64,000 nt of DNA from an uncultured Tidjanibacter sp. (GTDB lineage: Bacteria > Bacteroidota > Bacteroidia > Bacteroidales > Rikenellaceae), in contig CANTVF010000001.1 of the NCBI GenBank assembly GCA_947852905.1, positions 186,001-250,000 of the forward strand. Direction: 5' to 3'. Of the stretch, positions 1 through 8,539 are shown in pieces (within the stretch, counting starts at the first letter, position 1; every line of letters starts with the position of its first letter). A model generated the notes under the pieces. It saw only the letters and a program-made list of their open reading frames with translations, was not told where the DNA came from and ran no database searches. The position numbers were made by a program, and so were the translations under genes.

Positions 1-861
1 CGATTCGGCAGCGTAGGCGAATCCGTCGGACATGTAAGAGAACAGTGTGAACAGTTGCATCAGCAGTCCGTTGGTCGCCAGTATTGTGTCGCCGAAACGC
101 GACGAAGAGGCCGTGAAGAAGGTGTATGCGGCGACCAGACACAGCGTCCGCAGGAATATGTCCTTGTTGATGTGGAAAAAACGGGTCATGGGTTTCAGGC
201 GTATGCTGCCTTTTATGTCCACATATCGTGACAGTCGTCCGTAGTATACGCCCCAGAATATCCATGATACGATAAGTCCCGTATATTGGGCTACTACTGT
301 ACCCCAAGCGACTCCCGCTATTCCCATATCCAGTTTGAATACGAACAGGGCGCTGAATACGACGTTGACTATGTTGGATATTATGGAGACCGTCATCGGG
401 GTTTTGGAGTTCTGCATTCCGATGAACCAACCGTGTATGGCGAACAGCGATATGGAGGCGGGTGCAGCCCATATGCGCGCGAAGAAATAATCGGCCGCCA
501 TTTTTTGCGCCGTCTCGCTACCGTTCATCATGCCGAGCGATATATTGCCGATAGGTCTCTGGAATATTACCAGCAGCGAAGAGAGTGCCAGTGCCACCAG
601 TGCCGATCGTACGAGTATGGCGGTGCATTCCTTCAGGTCGCGTGCGCCGTAAGCCTGTGCCGTGATGCCGCTGGTACCCATGCGCAGAAAACCGCACGTC
701 CAGTATATCATGTTGAATATCGTCGTGCCTATGGTTATCGCGCCTATGGCGGATGCTCCGCCGTAGTGTCCGGCGATGGCCATGTCCACCATGCCGAGCA
801 GCGGAATCGTTATGTTCGATATGATATTTGGTATGGCGAGTCTGAGTATGCGACGGTTCAT
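1..861 (-). CDS. MATE family efflux transporter (C-terminal part outside window)
   Basis: Reading the minus strand from an ATG at 861 gives an uninterrupted frame of 287 residues running off the window start, so the protein is truncated here at its C-terminal side. The beginning (MNRRILRLAIPNI, then PLLGMVDMAIAGHYGG) is the typical first helix and loop of MATE/DinF-type Na+ or H+ coupled multidrug exporters. The segment MGTSGITAQAYGARD matches the conserved family region after helix 2. It should sit in the inner membrane and export cationic compounds or metabolites; the substrate cannot be told from sequence. A TACTTTTG box on the minus strand (925-932) may be its promoter. Family assignment is firm. 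Confidence 0.9.
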   Translation of the reverse strand, partial: MNRRILRLAIPNIISNITIPLLGMVDMAIAGHYGGASAIGAITIGTTIFNMIYWTCGFLRMGTSGITAQAYGARDLKECTAILVRSALVALALSSLLVIFQRPIGNISLGMMNGSETAQKMAADYFFARIWAAPASISLFAIHGWFIGMQNSKTPMTVSIISNIVNVVFSALFVFKLDMGIAGVAWGTVVAQYTGLIVSWIFWGVYYGRLSRYVDIKGSIRLKPMTRFFHINKDIFLRTLCLVAAYTFFTASSSRFGDTILATNGLLMQLFTLFSYMSDGFAYAAES

Positions 862-924
862 GATCTTGCTGCTGTGTAGGTTCGAGGTCTGTCGGCCGCA
901 GACCGTTCTGTCGTGTTGCGGAAG

Positions 925-932
925 CAAAAGTA
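925..932 (-). promoter_or_regulatory. Candidate -7 box for the MATE gene
   Basis: The minus strand reads TACTTTTG, matching the Bacteroidetes sigma-ABfr -7 consensus TAnnTTTG, 63 bases before the ATG. No good -33 TTTG is seen at the usual spacing, so this is tentative. Confidence 0.35.
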
Positions 933-1006
933 ATAAATACGCAGCGATAACCGGCAGCGTGGTAGCGCTTAATTATGATAGTCGATAATATTTGACTTGT
1001 CGGAAT

Positions 1007-1038
1007 GTTGATCTACCGTATATTATTGTTTATATTTG
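1007..1038 (+). promoter_or_regulatory. Bacteroidetes-type promoter (GTTG-N20-TATATTTG)
   Basis: GTTG at 1007-1010 and TATATTTG at 1031-1038 are separated by 20 bases. This fits the TTTG-N19-21-TAnnTTTG promoter of Bacteroidetes and lies about 60 bases before the lipoprotein gene at 1099. Confidence 0.5.
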
Positions 1039-1098
1039 TTATTACATAGACGTAATGTACGTGTAGATTTGTGTAACCTGAACTTTTAAATTTGCGTG

Positions 1099-2049
1099 AT
1101 GAGAAGACTGTTTTTTTCTGTTTTAGCATTCGTCGCTTTGGCAGCGGCGTCATGTACGGAGCACGGTGGGGGAGGGAGCGGAACCGGCTCCGGCAGCGGG
1201 TTTCCGCCGAAATTGTTGACGAGAGAGTCGGTAGATGAAGACGGCACCAAGATCTTATATATGGAGAATGCCTATAACGAGCGTGGAGATACTTTGCTTA
1301 AAAGCAAATATTTGAGGGGGGCTTTGGTAGAAAGGGCGCGGTATACCTATGATTACGATAATAGAAGGTGTGATATCGTACATGAGTTTACGGCCGGTGA
1401 TGGCAGCCATTCGGCTGTGGAATGGATAGAGTATCTCGATGCCGGGATGACAAAACCCAAAATCAGGATGTATGCAGATTATCTGGTGTATACATATGAT
1501 TATGATGAAGCCGGTCGGCTTAAGAAGGTTGTACAGAAGTTTAACGGTACGGAACGTTTGACGTCTGTTTATGAGTATGACGGACAGGGCAGGCTCGTAC
1601 ACGAGCGTACTGAAATATTGTCGGAACTGTACAACGAGACCTTTTACGATTACGATATGCGGACGAAGACCGTTTATCAAGATAATGCGTTGTCCAGTGT
1701 TCCGGACATAGTTGTAAGAGAGTATCTGGATGCCGACCTGAAATATCAGGATAAGATAACCGTATATAGCAATTATGATTATTACACGCATGTCGAAACC
1801 GAGAAGGAGTATGTCTGGCAAATCGGACAAATCGAATACGACGAACGGATGCGTGTAGTCGGGAATACCTCTATAGTATATAATGTTGCCGGAGATAAAA
1901 CGGAATACATTTGGTATGGAAATTATCGCTATGACGGGAATAAGGTAACATACGATTTTCTGATTGGCGGTTACAGAGGCGGGGTCGTCGAAGATTCCTA
2001 TTTCGATGATGTGGTGCATTATACTGACGTTTACACTTCCGAACTTTGA
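1099..2049 (+). CDS. Lipoprotein with YD/RHS-like tyrosine-rich repeats
   Basis: A protein of 316 residues with a lipoprotein signal (basic start, hydrophobic stretch, lipobox AAAS-Cys19) followed by a glycine/serine linker, so it should be anchored in the outer or inner membrane facing outward. The body has irregular repeats rich in YDYD, such as YDYDEAGRLKKVV and YEYDGQGRLVHERTE. These resemble the YD repeats of RHS proteins and of Bacteroidetes surface lipoproteins that form beta-sheet stacks. It is far too short to be a toxin shell and has no C-terminal toxin. A GTG precedes the ATG directly (1096); the ATG at 1099 is preferred. Function is unknown. The gene stands alone between the divergent MATE gene and a stretch of decayed sequence. 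Confidence 0.8.
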   Translation: MRRLFFSVLAFVALAAASCTEHGGGGSGTGSGSGFPPKLLTRESVDEDGTKILYMENAYNERGDTLLKSKYLRGALVERARYTYDYDNRRCDIVHEFTAGDGSHSAVEWIEYLDAGMTKPKIRMYADYLVYTYDYDEAGRLKKVVQKFNGTERLTSVYEYDGQGRLVHERTEILSELYNETFYDYDMRTKTVYQDNALSSVPDIVVREYLDADLKYQDKITVYSNYDYYTHVETEKEYVWQIGQIEYDERMRVVGNTSIVYNVAGDKTEYIWYGNYRYDGNKVTYDFLIGGYRGGVVEDSYFDDVVHYTDVYTSEL

Positions 2050-2440
2050 TGCTTTGCGGGCAAGGCGTGTTTTCGGAAATACGACGGTGGGATCGGTCGC
2101 CGGTATCTTGTGTCGGCAGAGCAATATATTAGGAATCGACTGGTCTGCTATGGCTACGTCTGTCTTTCGTGAGGTCTCCGTCGTGTCGTGAATATTGCAT
2201 TAGCGACAGGTGTTGCGGCAGTATATGTTTCGGCAATAATGAACTTTGGGCGGATGTAGACGAAAGCGTTGTCATTCTATTCGGTTATAACGATTCCTAA
2301 TTTTGTTCCGGTATGTCATACCGGACAGAAAAGAGAGGCGAGTGAATACAGATTGTTAGAAGTCTAAAGTCGTGCGGCGGTGGCGATGCCATGTCGGACG
2401 GCGTAGTTTGCGAGGCTGGGTAATATATGCTCGCAACTGA
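2050..2440. other. Intergenic stretch without a supportable gene
   Basis: About 390 bases with only short overlapping frames. Nothing resembling a protein family, RNA gene or clear terminator is seen. A frame on the minus strand (2297-2566) has no family features and overlaps the remnant described next. Confidence 0.5.
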
Positions 2441-2575
2441 TTTTGTCTGAAATTCGATGCCGAACTGAAAGTAACCGGAAAACAGTCGGTAACGAAACGA
2501 GTCGCCCTCGACGAGTTTTTCCGCATAGGAAATCATAGTATATTTGCGAAACTGTTGTATCGTCAAGCGGCCTAA
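2441..2575 (+). pseudogene. Possible decayed gene end (44 codons)
   Basis: From 2441 to the stop at 2573-2575 the plus strand reads as a protein-like segment: LKFDAELKVTGKQSVTKR, then VALDEFFRIGN. It has no start codon and an in-frame stop directly upstream (2438-2440). The composition looks like real coding sequence. The motif 'KRVALDEFF' faintly recalls the region before the FF-G-PG segment of xanthine-dehydrogenase FAD-binding subunits, but this is a weak resemblance. Best read as the remnant of a lost gene; identity is uncertain. Confidence 0.3.
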
Positions 2576-2700
2576 TGTGTATATGATTATGATGTTATCG
2601 AGATGCTGGGTTTTGTCATTCCGTTACGGGGAAGGCCGTATGAAGATTCCGATGTCTGAAAACAGGTGTATTTTAGAATCGTGAGGTATTTTCGATTATG

Positions 2701-3264
2701 ATGAAAAAAGTTATATTGTCGTTGGCGATTGCCGTTGCGGTCGTATTTTCGATGTACGGCCAAAATGAGCTGTCGAAAGATAAGGTGGTGCTCGGAGCGG
2801 GGGTAGGAATAGGTACGGCTCTGAATATAGGACGTACTGTAATGCCGCCGATAGTTTTCAACGGGGAGTACGGTATTGTCGACAATCTGTTCGATGCGCA
2901 CAGTTCCATAGGAGTGGGGGCTTGTATAGGTTTTGCTGCCGGTAGATCGTATCCGTACGGGAATGCCAACCCCTATTTTTTGCAAAGGGTCAACAGCGTG
3001 GTGATAGGGGTGCGCGGCGCGTTTCATTATACGTTCGTGGATAGGCTCGATACTTACGGTGGTATAATGCTCGGCGGACATATGGCCAATGTGCGCAACG
3101 AGGGCGTTTGGGCGCAACCTTATGATCCGCCCGGTTACGGCGGTTTCGTGGGCGATATATTTCTCGGTACCAGATATTATGTGTTGCCTGATTTCGCCGT
3201 ATACGGAGAGTTGGGATTCGGAGTAGCGTATTTTACCGTGGGCATATCGTACCGTATAAAGTAA
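2701..3264 (+). CDS. Small outer-membrane beta-barrel protein
   Basis: A protein of 187 residues with a cleavable signal peptide (KKVILSLAIAVAVVFSMYGQ) followed by alternating glycine/aromatic strands such as VVLGAGVGIGTALNIG and YGGIMLGGHMANV. It ends in an aromatic/basic C-terminus (YRIK) typical of small porin-like barrels (OMP_b-brl / OmpW-like). It should sit in the outer membrane; no ligand can be named. Two ATG codons lie in tandem (2698, 2701) and the choice does not affect the signal peptide. It is a single gene upstream of the ribosomal cluster with its own spacing, so it is not evidently part of an operon. Confidence 0.75.
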   Translation: MKKVILSLAIAVAVVFSMYGQNELSKDKVVLGAGVGIGTALNIGRTVMPPIVFNGEYGIVDNLFDAHSSIGVGACIGFAAGRSYPYGNANPYFLQRVNSVVIGVRGAFHYTFVDRLDTYGGIMLGGHMANVRNEGVWAQPYDPPGYGGFVGDIFLGTRYYVLPDFAVYGELGFGVAYFTVGISYRIK

Positions 3265-3366
3265 ATTGTGCATTCCGTATCCGACGGTTGTCGGGAAAAT
3301 AAGGCCGTCCGTTGCTGTGTTGACATGCGTGGACGGCATAAATTTTTTTTATTGGATTTAAATCAC

Positions 3367-3374
3367 TATCTTTG
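3367..3374 (+). promoter_or_regulatory. -7 box of the rplM promoter
   Basis: TATCTTTG matches TAnnTTTG and is preceded by a T-rich tract (3343-3350). It lies 68 bases before the rplM start codon, leaving a 5' leader of about 60 bases. Confidence 0.55.
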
Positions 3375-3441
3375 CAAGCCCGAAAAATACGGGTACGGAT
3401 CAAATTATTTTAATAACAGGTATTAACAAAACGTAAAACAA

Positions 3442-3897
3442 GTGGATTCACAGAGTTACAAAACAATCTCTGCCAACGCACAGACGGTCAACAAGGAATG
3501 GATCGTCATAGATGCCGAAGGCGAGGTTTTGGGACGTCTTGCCTCGCAGGTCGCCAAGATACTGCGCGGTAAACACAAACCCAGCTTTACTCCCCACGTC
3601 GATTGCGGAGATAACGTTATCGTTATCAATGCCGACAAGGTAAGGCTTACGGGTAAGAAGATGACCGACAAGGTCTACGTAAGGCACACCGGGTATCCCG
3701 GCGGACAGCGTTTCACCACTCCGGCAGAAACCCTCCGCAAGAAACCCGAATTCCTCTTGCAGCACGCCGTGAAGGGCATGTTGCCTAAGACGCGTCTTGG
3801 AGATGCGCTTCTTCGCAACCTTAAGATTTACGCAGGTGCAGAACACCCGCACGCTGCGCAGAATCCGAGAACGATCAAATTAAACGAGATTAAGTAG
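3442..3897 (+). CDS. rplM: Large ribosomal subunit protein L13
   Basis: The 151-residue product carries the L13 core: WIVIDAEGEVLGRLASQVA near the N-terminus, KHKPSFTPHVDCGDNVIVIN, the HTGYPGG segment and the MLPKTRLG loop at the C-terminus. L13 is an early assembly protein of the large ribosomal subunit that binds 23S rRNA. The start is a GTG at 3442; the N-terminal extension DSQSYKTISAN is typical of Bacteroidetes L13 proteins and supports this start. It is followed after 5 bases by rpsI, the near-universal partner, so the two are cotranscribed. Confidence 0.97.
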   Translation: MDSQSYKTISANAQTVNKEWIVIDAEGEVLGRLASQVAKILRGKHKPSFTPHVDCGDNVIVINADKVRLTGKKMTDKVYVRHTGYPGGQRFTTPAETLRKKPEFLLQHAVKGMLPKTRLGDALLRNLKIYAGAEHPHAAQNPRTIKLNEIK

Positions 3898-3902
3898 AAA
3901 CT

Positions 3903-4289
3903 ATGGAAGTTGTAAACACCGTAGGACGTAGGAAAGCTGCCGTTGCACGCGTTTACGTGAAACCCGGTAAAGGGACTATTACCGTCAACCACAAGCCTCT
4001 GGAAACATACTTTCCGCTGGAAATTTTCCAGTATGTCGTAAAACAGCCCCTTTTGGTGCTCGAAAACGCGGAAAGCTATGACATTACCATCAACCTTACC
4101 GGTGGTGGTATCCACGGACAGGCTGAGGCTGCTCGTCTGGGTATCGCACGCGCATTGATCGAAATCAATGCAGAGTGGCGTTCGGTACTCAAGAAGAACG
4201 GTTTCCTCACCCGCGATTCGCGTGAGGTTGAACGTAAGAAACCCGGTCAGCCCGGAGCGCGCCGGAAATTCCAGTTCAGCAAGCGTTAG
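3903..4289 (+). CDS. rpsI: Small ribosomal subunit protein S9
   Basis: The 128-residue product is S9: NTVGRRKAAVARVYVKPG at the N-terminus, GGGIHGQAEAARLGIARAL in the middle and the basic tail ending KFQFSKR, whose terminal Lys-Arg reaches the ribosomal P site. It starts with ATG 5 bases behind rplM. Length is normal for the family. Confidence 0.97.
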   Translation: MEVVNTVGRRKAAVARVYVKPGKGTITVNHKPLETYFPLEIFQYVVKQPLLVLENAESYDITINLTGGGIHGQAEAARLGIARALIEINAEWRSVLKKNGFLTRDSREVERKKPGQPGARRKFQFSKR

Positions 4290-4331
4290 CATCTGCGTCC
4301 CGACAAGGTGCGGAAGCGGTTTCAAAACCCG

Positions 4332-4415
4332 GAAGACTGTCTTCGAGGCATTACTTTCGCGGTTGCCCTTTCGCGGGAAACCCGACGGATCGCCCATGTG
4401 CGCTACCTTCGGGTT
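4332..4415 (+). promoter_or_regulatory. Structured rpsI-rpsB spacer (possible leader)
   Basis: The 163-base spacer holds two inverted repeats: GAAGA/TCTTC at 4332-4344 and a perfect 7-bp AACCCGA/TCGGGTT pair enclosing 4379-4415. Neither is followed by a T-run, so they do not look like terminators. They may form a leader for rpsB or an mRNA processing site. This is inference only. Confidence 0.25.
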
Positions 4416-4452
4416 GATGTAAAGAGAATTAAAATTAGAAAAACAGACAGTA

Positions 4453-5307
4453 ATGCCAAGAACAGATTTTAATCAGTTATTGGAAGCCGGAGTTCACTTC
4501 GGTCACCTTAAGAAAAAATGGAATCCTAAAATGGCTCCGTATATCTTCATGGAGAAGAACGGGATTCATATCATCGACCTGCACAAAACCGCGATAAAGG
4601 TCGATGAAGCGGCGGCAGCCCTGAAACAGATCGCCAAAAGCGGTCGCAGGATACTGTTCGTAGCCACCAAAAAACAGGCTAAGGAGGTAGTCGCCGAAAA
4701 AGTTGCCGCAGTCAACATGCCGTACGTTACGGAGCGTTGGCCGGGCGGTATGCTTACAAACTTCCCCACTATACGCAAGGCCGTTAAGAAAATGGCATCT
4801 ATAGATAAGATGACCAACGACGGTACTTTCGACAATTTTTCCAAAAGGGAGAAACTTCAGATTTCCCGCCAGAGGGCCAAGTTGGAGAAGAACCTCGGTT
4901 CTATCGCCGATCTTACCCGTCTGCCGGCAGCCCTTTTCGTAGTGGACGTTCAGAAAGAACAGAATGCGGTAAAAGAGGCCAAGCGTCTCAGCATTCCGGT
5001 GTTCGCAATGGTAGATACCTGTTGTGATCCGACAGACATTGATTACGTGATACCGGCGAACGACGATGCTACAAAGAGTATCGCTCTGATTATCGACATC
5101 ATGACTCAGGCTATCGCCGAAGGTCTGACCGAACGTAAACTCGAGAAAGACAAGGAAGCCGAAGCTCAGGCAGAAGGCAAGGAGAAAGAGGCTAAACCGC
5201 GTATTCGCAAGTCCGTGAAGGTAGCCGGTACCGACGAATTCGCTGAAGAGGCCGCTCAACCGGAAGCCGAGGCTGAAGAGGAGAAGAAAGAGGAAGACGC
5301 TCAGTAA
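4453..5307 (+). CDS. rpsB: Small ribosomal subunit protein S2
   Basis: A 284-residue S2: LLEAGVHFGHLKKKWNPKM at the start, then GIHIIDLHKT, the RWPGGMLTNFPTIRK region and VDTCCDPTDIDYVIPANDD. S2 binds the 30S subunit late in assembly and helps place S1. The protein has a strongly acidic C-terminal extension of about 60 residues (rich in Glu, Ala and Lys), longer than in Escherichia coli but common in Bacteroidetes. It sits between rpsI and tsf, the usual order in this phylum. Confidence 0.97.
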   Translation: MPRTDFNQLLEAGVHFGHLKKKWNPKMAPYIFMEKNGIHIIDLHKTAIKVDEAAAALKQIAKSGRRILFVATKKQAKEVVAEKVAAVNMPYVTERWPGGMLTNFPTIRKAVKKMASIDKMTNDGTFDNFSKREKLQISRQRAKLEKNLGSIADLTRLPAALFVVDVQKEQNAVKEAKRLSIPVFAMVDTCCDPTDIDYVIPANDDATKSIALIIDIMTQAIAEGLTERKLEKDKEAEAQAEGKEKEAKPRIRKSVKVAGTDEFAEEAAQPEAEAEEEKKEEDAQ

Positions 5308-5345
5308 ATCCATACTGGCGGATATTCTTCCGATCCTGATATTTG

Positions 5346-5381
5346 ACTACGGGGGAGTGCCGCAAGGCATCTTCCCGTAGT
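5346..5381 (+). other. Hairpin in the rpsB-tsf spacer
   Basis: ACTACGGG and CCCGTAGT pair around a loop that can extend with GTGCC/GGCAT (a few mismatches). No T-run follows, so it may be a processing site or partial terminator that lowers tsf relative to rpsB. The rest of the 325-base spacer (5308-5632) holds no convincing gene. Confidence 0.4.
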
Positions 5382-5632
5382 TCGATTAAAGCGATGCCTA
5401 ACCGTTGAGCGGTCGTAGTACAGCGGTTGCCTGTTCTGTTTCGAGAAGCAAGGTTACCGGCGAGGGCTGGACGTGGTCAGGAGCGTAAGGCTTTAGGGTG
5501 TTGGAACGACGCTGTCGCCGGTTTCGGCGGTCGTGCGGTGGGTTCGGCTGGTTTCACGCCCGAAATATTCAGGATATATAATTTTACATATGCCGAATCC
5601 GTTTTTAATGGGTAAACAAGGAGACTTTAATT

Positions 5633-6457
5633 ATGGCAGAGATAAAACTTGCTGATGTCGCCCAGCTTCGTAAGATGACTATGGCCGGCATGATGGATTG
5701 CAAAAAAGCCCTCGAAGAGGCTAACGGCGATATGGAACGCGCCGTAGAGATTATCCGTGAAAAAGGTAAACTCGTGGCGAGCAAACGTGCCGACCGTACC
5801 GCTACCGAAGGCGTTGTCGTTGCACGTGTTGTAGACGGAAAGAAAGCCTATATGGTATGTCTTTCCTGCGAAACCGACTTCGTTGCCAAGAACGAGAGCT
5901 TCGCTAAGACGGCCAACGAGATACTCGAAGTTGCTGTGAAGAACGACGTTGCCGATCGTGCAGCGCTTCTGGAGACCAAAGAGGGCAACCTGACCGTAGC
6001 CGATATGGTTACCGAAAAGTCGGGTCAGACCGGCGAAAAGGTGGAACTGGCTTTCTACGGCCGTATCGAAGCGCCTTATTGCGCAGAGTATGTTCATACC
6101 AACAACAAGCTCGGTACTCTCGTCGGATTCAATAAAGAGGTACCGGCCGAATTGGCTCATGACGTTGCCATGCAGGCTACGGCTATGGCGCCCGTATCTA
6201 TTGACGAAAACGACTGCCCTGCGGAGATAGTGGCCAAGGAGCGTGAAATAGGTCGCGAACAGGCTCGTCTGGACGGCAAGCCCGAAAATATGCTCGACAA
6301 GATCGCTGAAGGCAAGGTCAAGAAATTCTTCAAAGAAAGCACTCTTTGGAATCAGGAGTTCGTCAAGAATCCGAAAGAGACTATGGGGCAGCATATTCTT
6401 GCTGTAGATAAGGAGGCCCGCATCGTCGCTTACATGCGTTTCTCGCTGAACGACTAA
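5633..6457 (+). CDS. tsf: Translation elongation factor Ts
   Basis: The 274-residue product begins with the UBA-like helix domain (KLADVAQLRKMTMAGMMDCK, then KALEEANGDMERAVEIIREKG), the part that contacts EF-Tu. It continues through the core domains with SCETDFVAKNESF and GRIEAPYCAEYVHTNNKLG. EF-Ts catalyses GDP release from EF-Tu. The length and order match other Bacteroidetes. The position behind rpsB is conserved, though the 325-base gap is longer than usual. A strong terminator follows. Confidence 0.96.
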   Translation: MAEIKLADVAQLRKMTMAGMMDCKKALEEANGDMERAVEIIREKGKLVASKRADRTATEGVVVARVVDGKKAYMVCLSCETDFVAKNESFAKTANEILEVAVKNDVADRAALLETKEGNLTVADMVTEKSGQTGEKVELAFYGRIEAPYCAEYVHTNNKLGTLVGFNKEVPAELAHDVAMQATAMAPVSIDENDCPAEIVAKEREIGREQARLDGKPENMLDKIAEGKVKKFFKESTLWNQEFVKNPKETMGQHILAVDKEARIVAYMRFSLND

Positions 6458-6507
6458 TTAGATCTGTGCTTTAGGCGCCGGCATATTCGGTTAGCCTTAT
6501 GTACAGT

Positions 6508-6556
6508 TATAAATATAAAACCCGTGTATCGTCGATACGCGGGTTTTATATTTATA
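6508..6556 (+). terminator. Strong terminator after tsf
   Basis: An almost perfect inverted repeat: a 24-base arm starting TATAAATATAAAACCCG is mirrored by an arm ending CGGGTTTTATATTTATA, with a very tight loop around TCGTCGA. Its symmetry (A-rich and T-rich outer arms) should stop transcription from either side. Confidence 0.85.
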
Positions 6557-6778
6557 TGGCTTTTTCGTTGACATTTTTGTGGGCGTGGGTCGGCGGCATT
6601 TGCGGCGCTCTGTTGCGTCATAGGCTCACTTGGTGCCCGATAGTGGTTATGGCTGAATTTGAAATATATGCCGATAGTATGTAGTTTTGGTTTTTCATGT
6701 ATGATATTGATAGGTTGTGGTTGTAATGATAGGATATGTCATGTTTTAAGTTCCAGTTAAGTTGTAAGACGTTTCGTT

Positions 6779-6967
6779 ATGTTGAATAGTGAAAACAACG
6801 GGGAGGCAACGAATGTTTGTCGTCGTTACTTTTGTCTGGTCGGTACTCGTATAGTCTTCGGAATATTGTTTACGATACTATTAATTATTGGAGGGGTGTT
6901 TTTCTACTGGCTAATGGACGTTTATCTGGTATGTACGTTACGCTATTCGTGTTTATCGTTTATGTAA
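6779..6967 (+). CDS. Doubtful 62-residue single-span membrane peptide
   Basis: A short frame whose middle (IVFGILFTILLIIGGVFFYWL) is one hydrophobic segment preceded by basic residues. No homologue is recognised and its 3' end overlaps the convergent DUF4405 gene by 15 bases. It may be chance; it is kept only because the membrane segment is well formed. The surrounding 6557-6952 holds nothing else recognisable. Confidence 0.2.
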   Translation: MLNSENNGEATNVCRRYFCLVGTRIVFGILFTILLIIGGVFFYWLMDVYLVCTLRYSCLSFM

Positions 6968-7390
6968 ATTATGGAATAATGCATTGAATAATATTTTCCT
7001 ACGACTTGTTATATGAATTGCGGAAAAAATAGATGCCAGAAGTCCTATTTTGTAGTGCCACAATCCGATGCCGGAGTTGGCGCCTTCTACACCGAGAAGT
7101 ATTATTCCTGTGACGGATACGGTAATAAATAATATCGAGACGGCGAGTGTGATACGGCTTTTCTTTCCGAGACCTTTATTCAATATCCCTTTATACCAGT
7201 TTTTGTGTATCGCAAGGTGGTATATTCCCAATAACAGGAATATTATGCTTGCCAGCACGTGGAACACAGCCCAGTCGTGCCATATTTCATGACTCGCATT
7301 ATGTCCTGCGATATGTAGCCCGATTCCGGAATATGCGGACGATACGAATGCCAGGATCAAGGCCGTGTCGGAGATGATTGTCTTTTTCAT
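6953..7390 (-). CDS. DUF4405-type four-helix membrane protein
   Basis: Translation from the ATG at 7390 (start KKTIISDTALILAF) gives 145 residues with about four hydrophobic helices and spaced histidines: HIAGHNASHEIWHDW, FHVLA, IYHLAIHKNW, IGLWHYKIG and IHITSRR. This pattern fits the DUF4405 / cytochrome-b561-like fold, in which helix histidines may bind haem; haem binding is inference here. It is the last gene of the minus-strand group GNAT-AraC-DUF4405, 226 bases behind the AraC gene. A longer reading to 7438 exists, but the internal ATG with its following Lys-Lys and hydrophobic run is the natural start. Confidence 0.65.
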   Translation of the reverse strand: MKKTIISDTALILAFVSSAYSGIGLHIAGHNASHEIWHDWAVFHVLASIIFLLLGIYHLAIHKNWYKGILNKGLGKKSRITLAVSILFITVSVTGIILLGVEGANSGIGLWHYKIGLLASIFSAIHITSRRKILFNALFHNLHKR

Positions 7391-7616
7391 TTTTTCATTT
7401 AGTCGTGTTTCGCCGATATGCCGTCTTATAGGTAGCAACGCGATCCGTATAGCTGTGACAGGGCGGGCATTCGTTCCTTTCCGGTATTGGCATTATGCAA
7501 CTGTACGGGACGTCGATGCGAATATCGCGTATTTATTATGGTACTCCCTGTTTCTTTTTGCGAAGGTATGGCTATCGGGGATTATGACAAATGAAGGGAA
7601 TGCGGTAAAACTTGTA

Positions 7617-8468
7617 TTATCCGAGGTTTCTTTTTCTGAATTGGGTCGGCGATATGCTTGTAGTTTTGGTGAACAGTTTTGAAAAATAGGCACTGTCGTT
7701 CATTCCGAGCATGTCGGCGATGTCCTGTACAGTATAGTTCGAGTGGATGAGTAACCGTTTGGCACGCAGTATTGTTTCATTCCGGATGCATTGGCCGACA
7801 CTGAGTCCTGTGGTGGATTTGACGACTTCGTTGAGATAGGCCGGAGATATGTTGAGTCGGGAAGCATAATACGAGGGCTGTCGGTTACGGCATATTTCGG
7901 CATCGAGTATTTTCCGGAATTTCAAGGTTAGTTCTATGCTTCTTTTTTCGGTTGCCGATGCCGTATCGTTCGTCCGTATAGCTTCCGCGAATATTCCTGC
8001 AAATGCGGCTGAAAGATTGATTATGATGTTTCTCGTGTGCGAGTTCTGTGAGTTTGTGTCGAGTCTTTCGGCGATAATGTCGGCTATTCGCAATAGTTCG
8101 TCGAGTTGTTCAGCTTTCGGTCTGATAGGATGTGGCTGTGATGTGAGACTGTATTTGTCTAATATGTATTTGTCTTCGTCGTTTAGAACGGAACAGTCTG
8201 CTATAAGCAGAAATGCTTCGAGGTGGTCTGCCTCCATGAAACGGTGTACTTGTCCCGGACGGACGAATACGGCTTCGCCGCTTTGCAGTGAGTATTCCCG
8301 GAAATCTATGCTTACGCGACATGTACCGTTCAATACCGCCCCGAATACATAGTAGTCGTCCTGATGTGCGTACTGGACGGGATCAGGTATTTGTCCCGGC
8401 GTCGTTCTGCGTATACGTACGCCGAAATCGGAAACCTGCAAGGTCTTGTGTTGCGGCAGGCCTGACAT
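7617..8468 (-). CDS. AraC-family transcriptional regulator
   Basis: About 283 residues from the preferred ATG at 8468 (start SGLPQHKTLQVSDFG); an upstream ATG at 8522 would add 18 residues. The N-terminal half is a cupin-like sensing domain, including YYVFGAVLNGTCRVSIDF, then GEAVFVRPGQVHRFMEAD. The C-terminal 100 residues are the double helix-turn-helix: SRLNISPAYLNEVVKSTTG, then IADMLGMNDSAYFSKLFTK, then SPTQFRK. It should bind DNA and respond to a small ligand. The nearest candidates for control are the flanking GNAT and DUF4405 genes, but this is inference. Confidence 0.88.
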   Translation of the reverse strand: MSGLPQHKTLQVSDFGVRIRRTTPGQIPDPVQYAHQDDYYVFGAVLNGTCRVSIDFREYSLQSGEAVFVRPGQVHRFMEADHLEAFLLIADCSVLNDEDKYILDKYSLTSQPHPIRPKAEQLDELLRIADIIAERLDTNSQNSHTRNIIINLSAAFAGIFAEAIRTNDTASATEKRSIELTLKFRKILDAEICRNRQPSYYASRLNISPAYLNEVVKSTTGLSVGQCIRNETILRAKRLLIHSNYTVQDIADMLGMNDSAYFSKLFTKTTSISPTQFRKRNLG

Positions 8469-8539
8469 TGTGCGGGTGCTCTCCTTTGCGATTGTTACGC
8501 TGTGGTCTTGGAACGGCGTCACCGAGTTGCATGAACGTT

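Noticed and set aside
286-879. Plus-strand frame opposite the MATE gene
   Set aside because: The minus-strand reading is a clear MATE transporter; the plus reading is Tyr/Arg-rich nonsense.
5427-5615. 62-codon frame between rpsB and tsf
   Set aside because: No recognised motif, strongly biased toward Arg/Gly/Ala from GC-rich spacer sequence.
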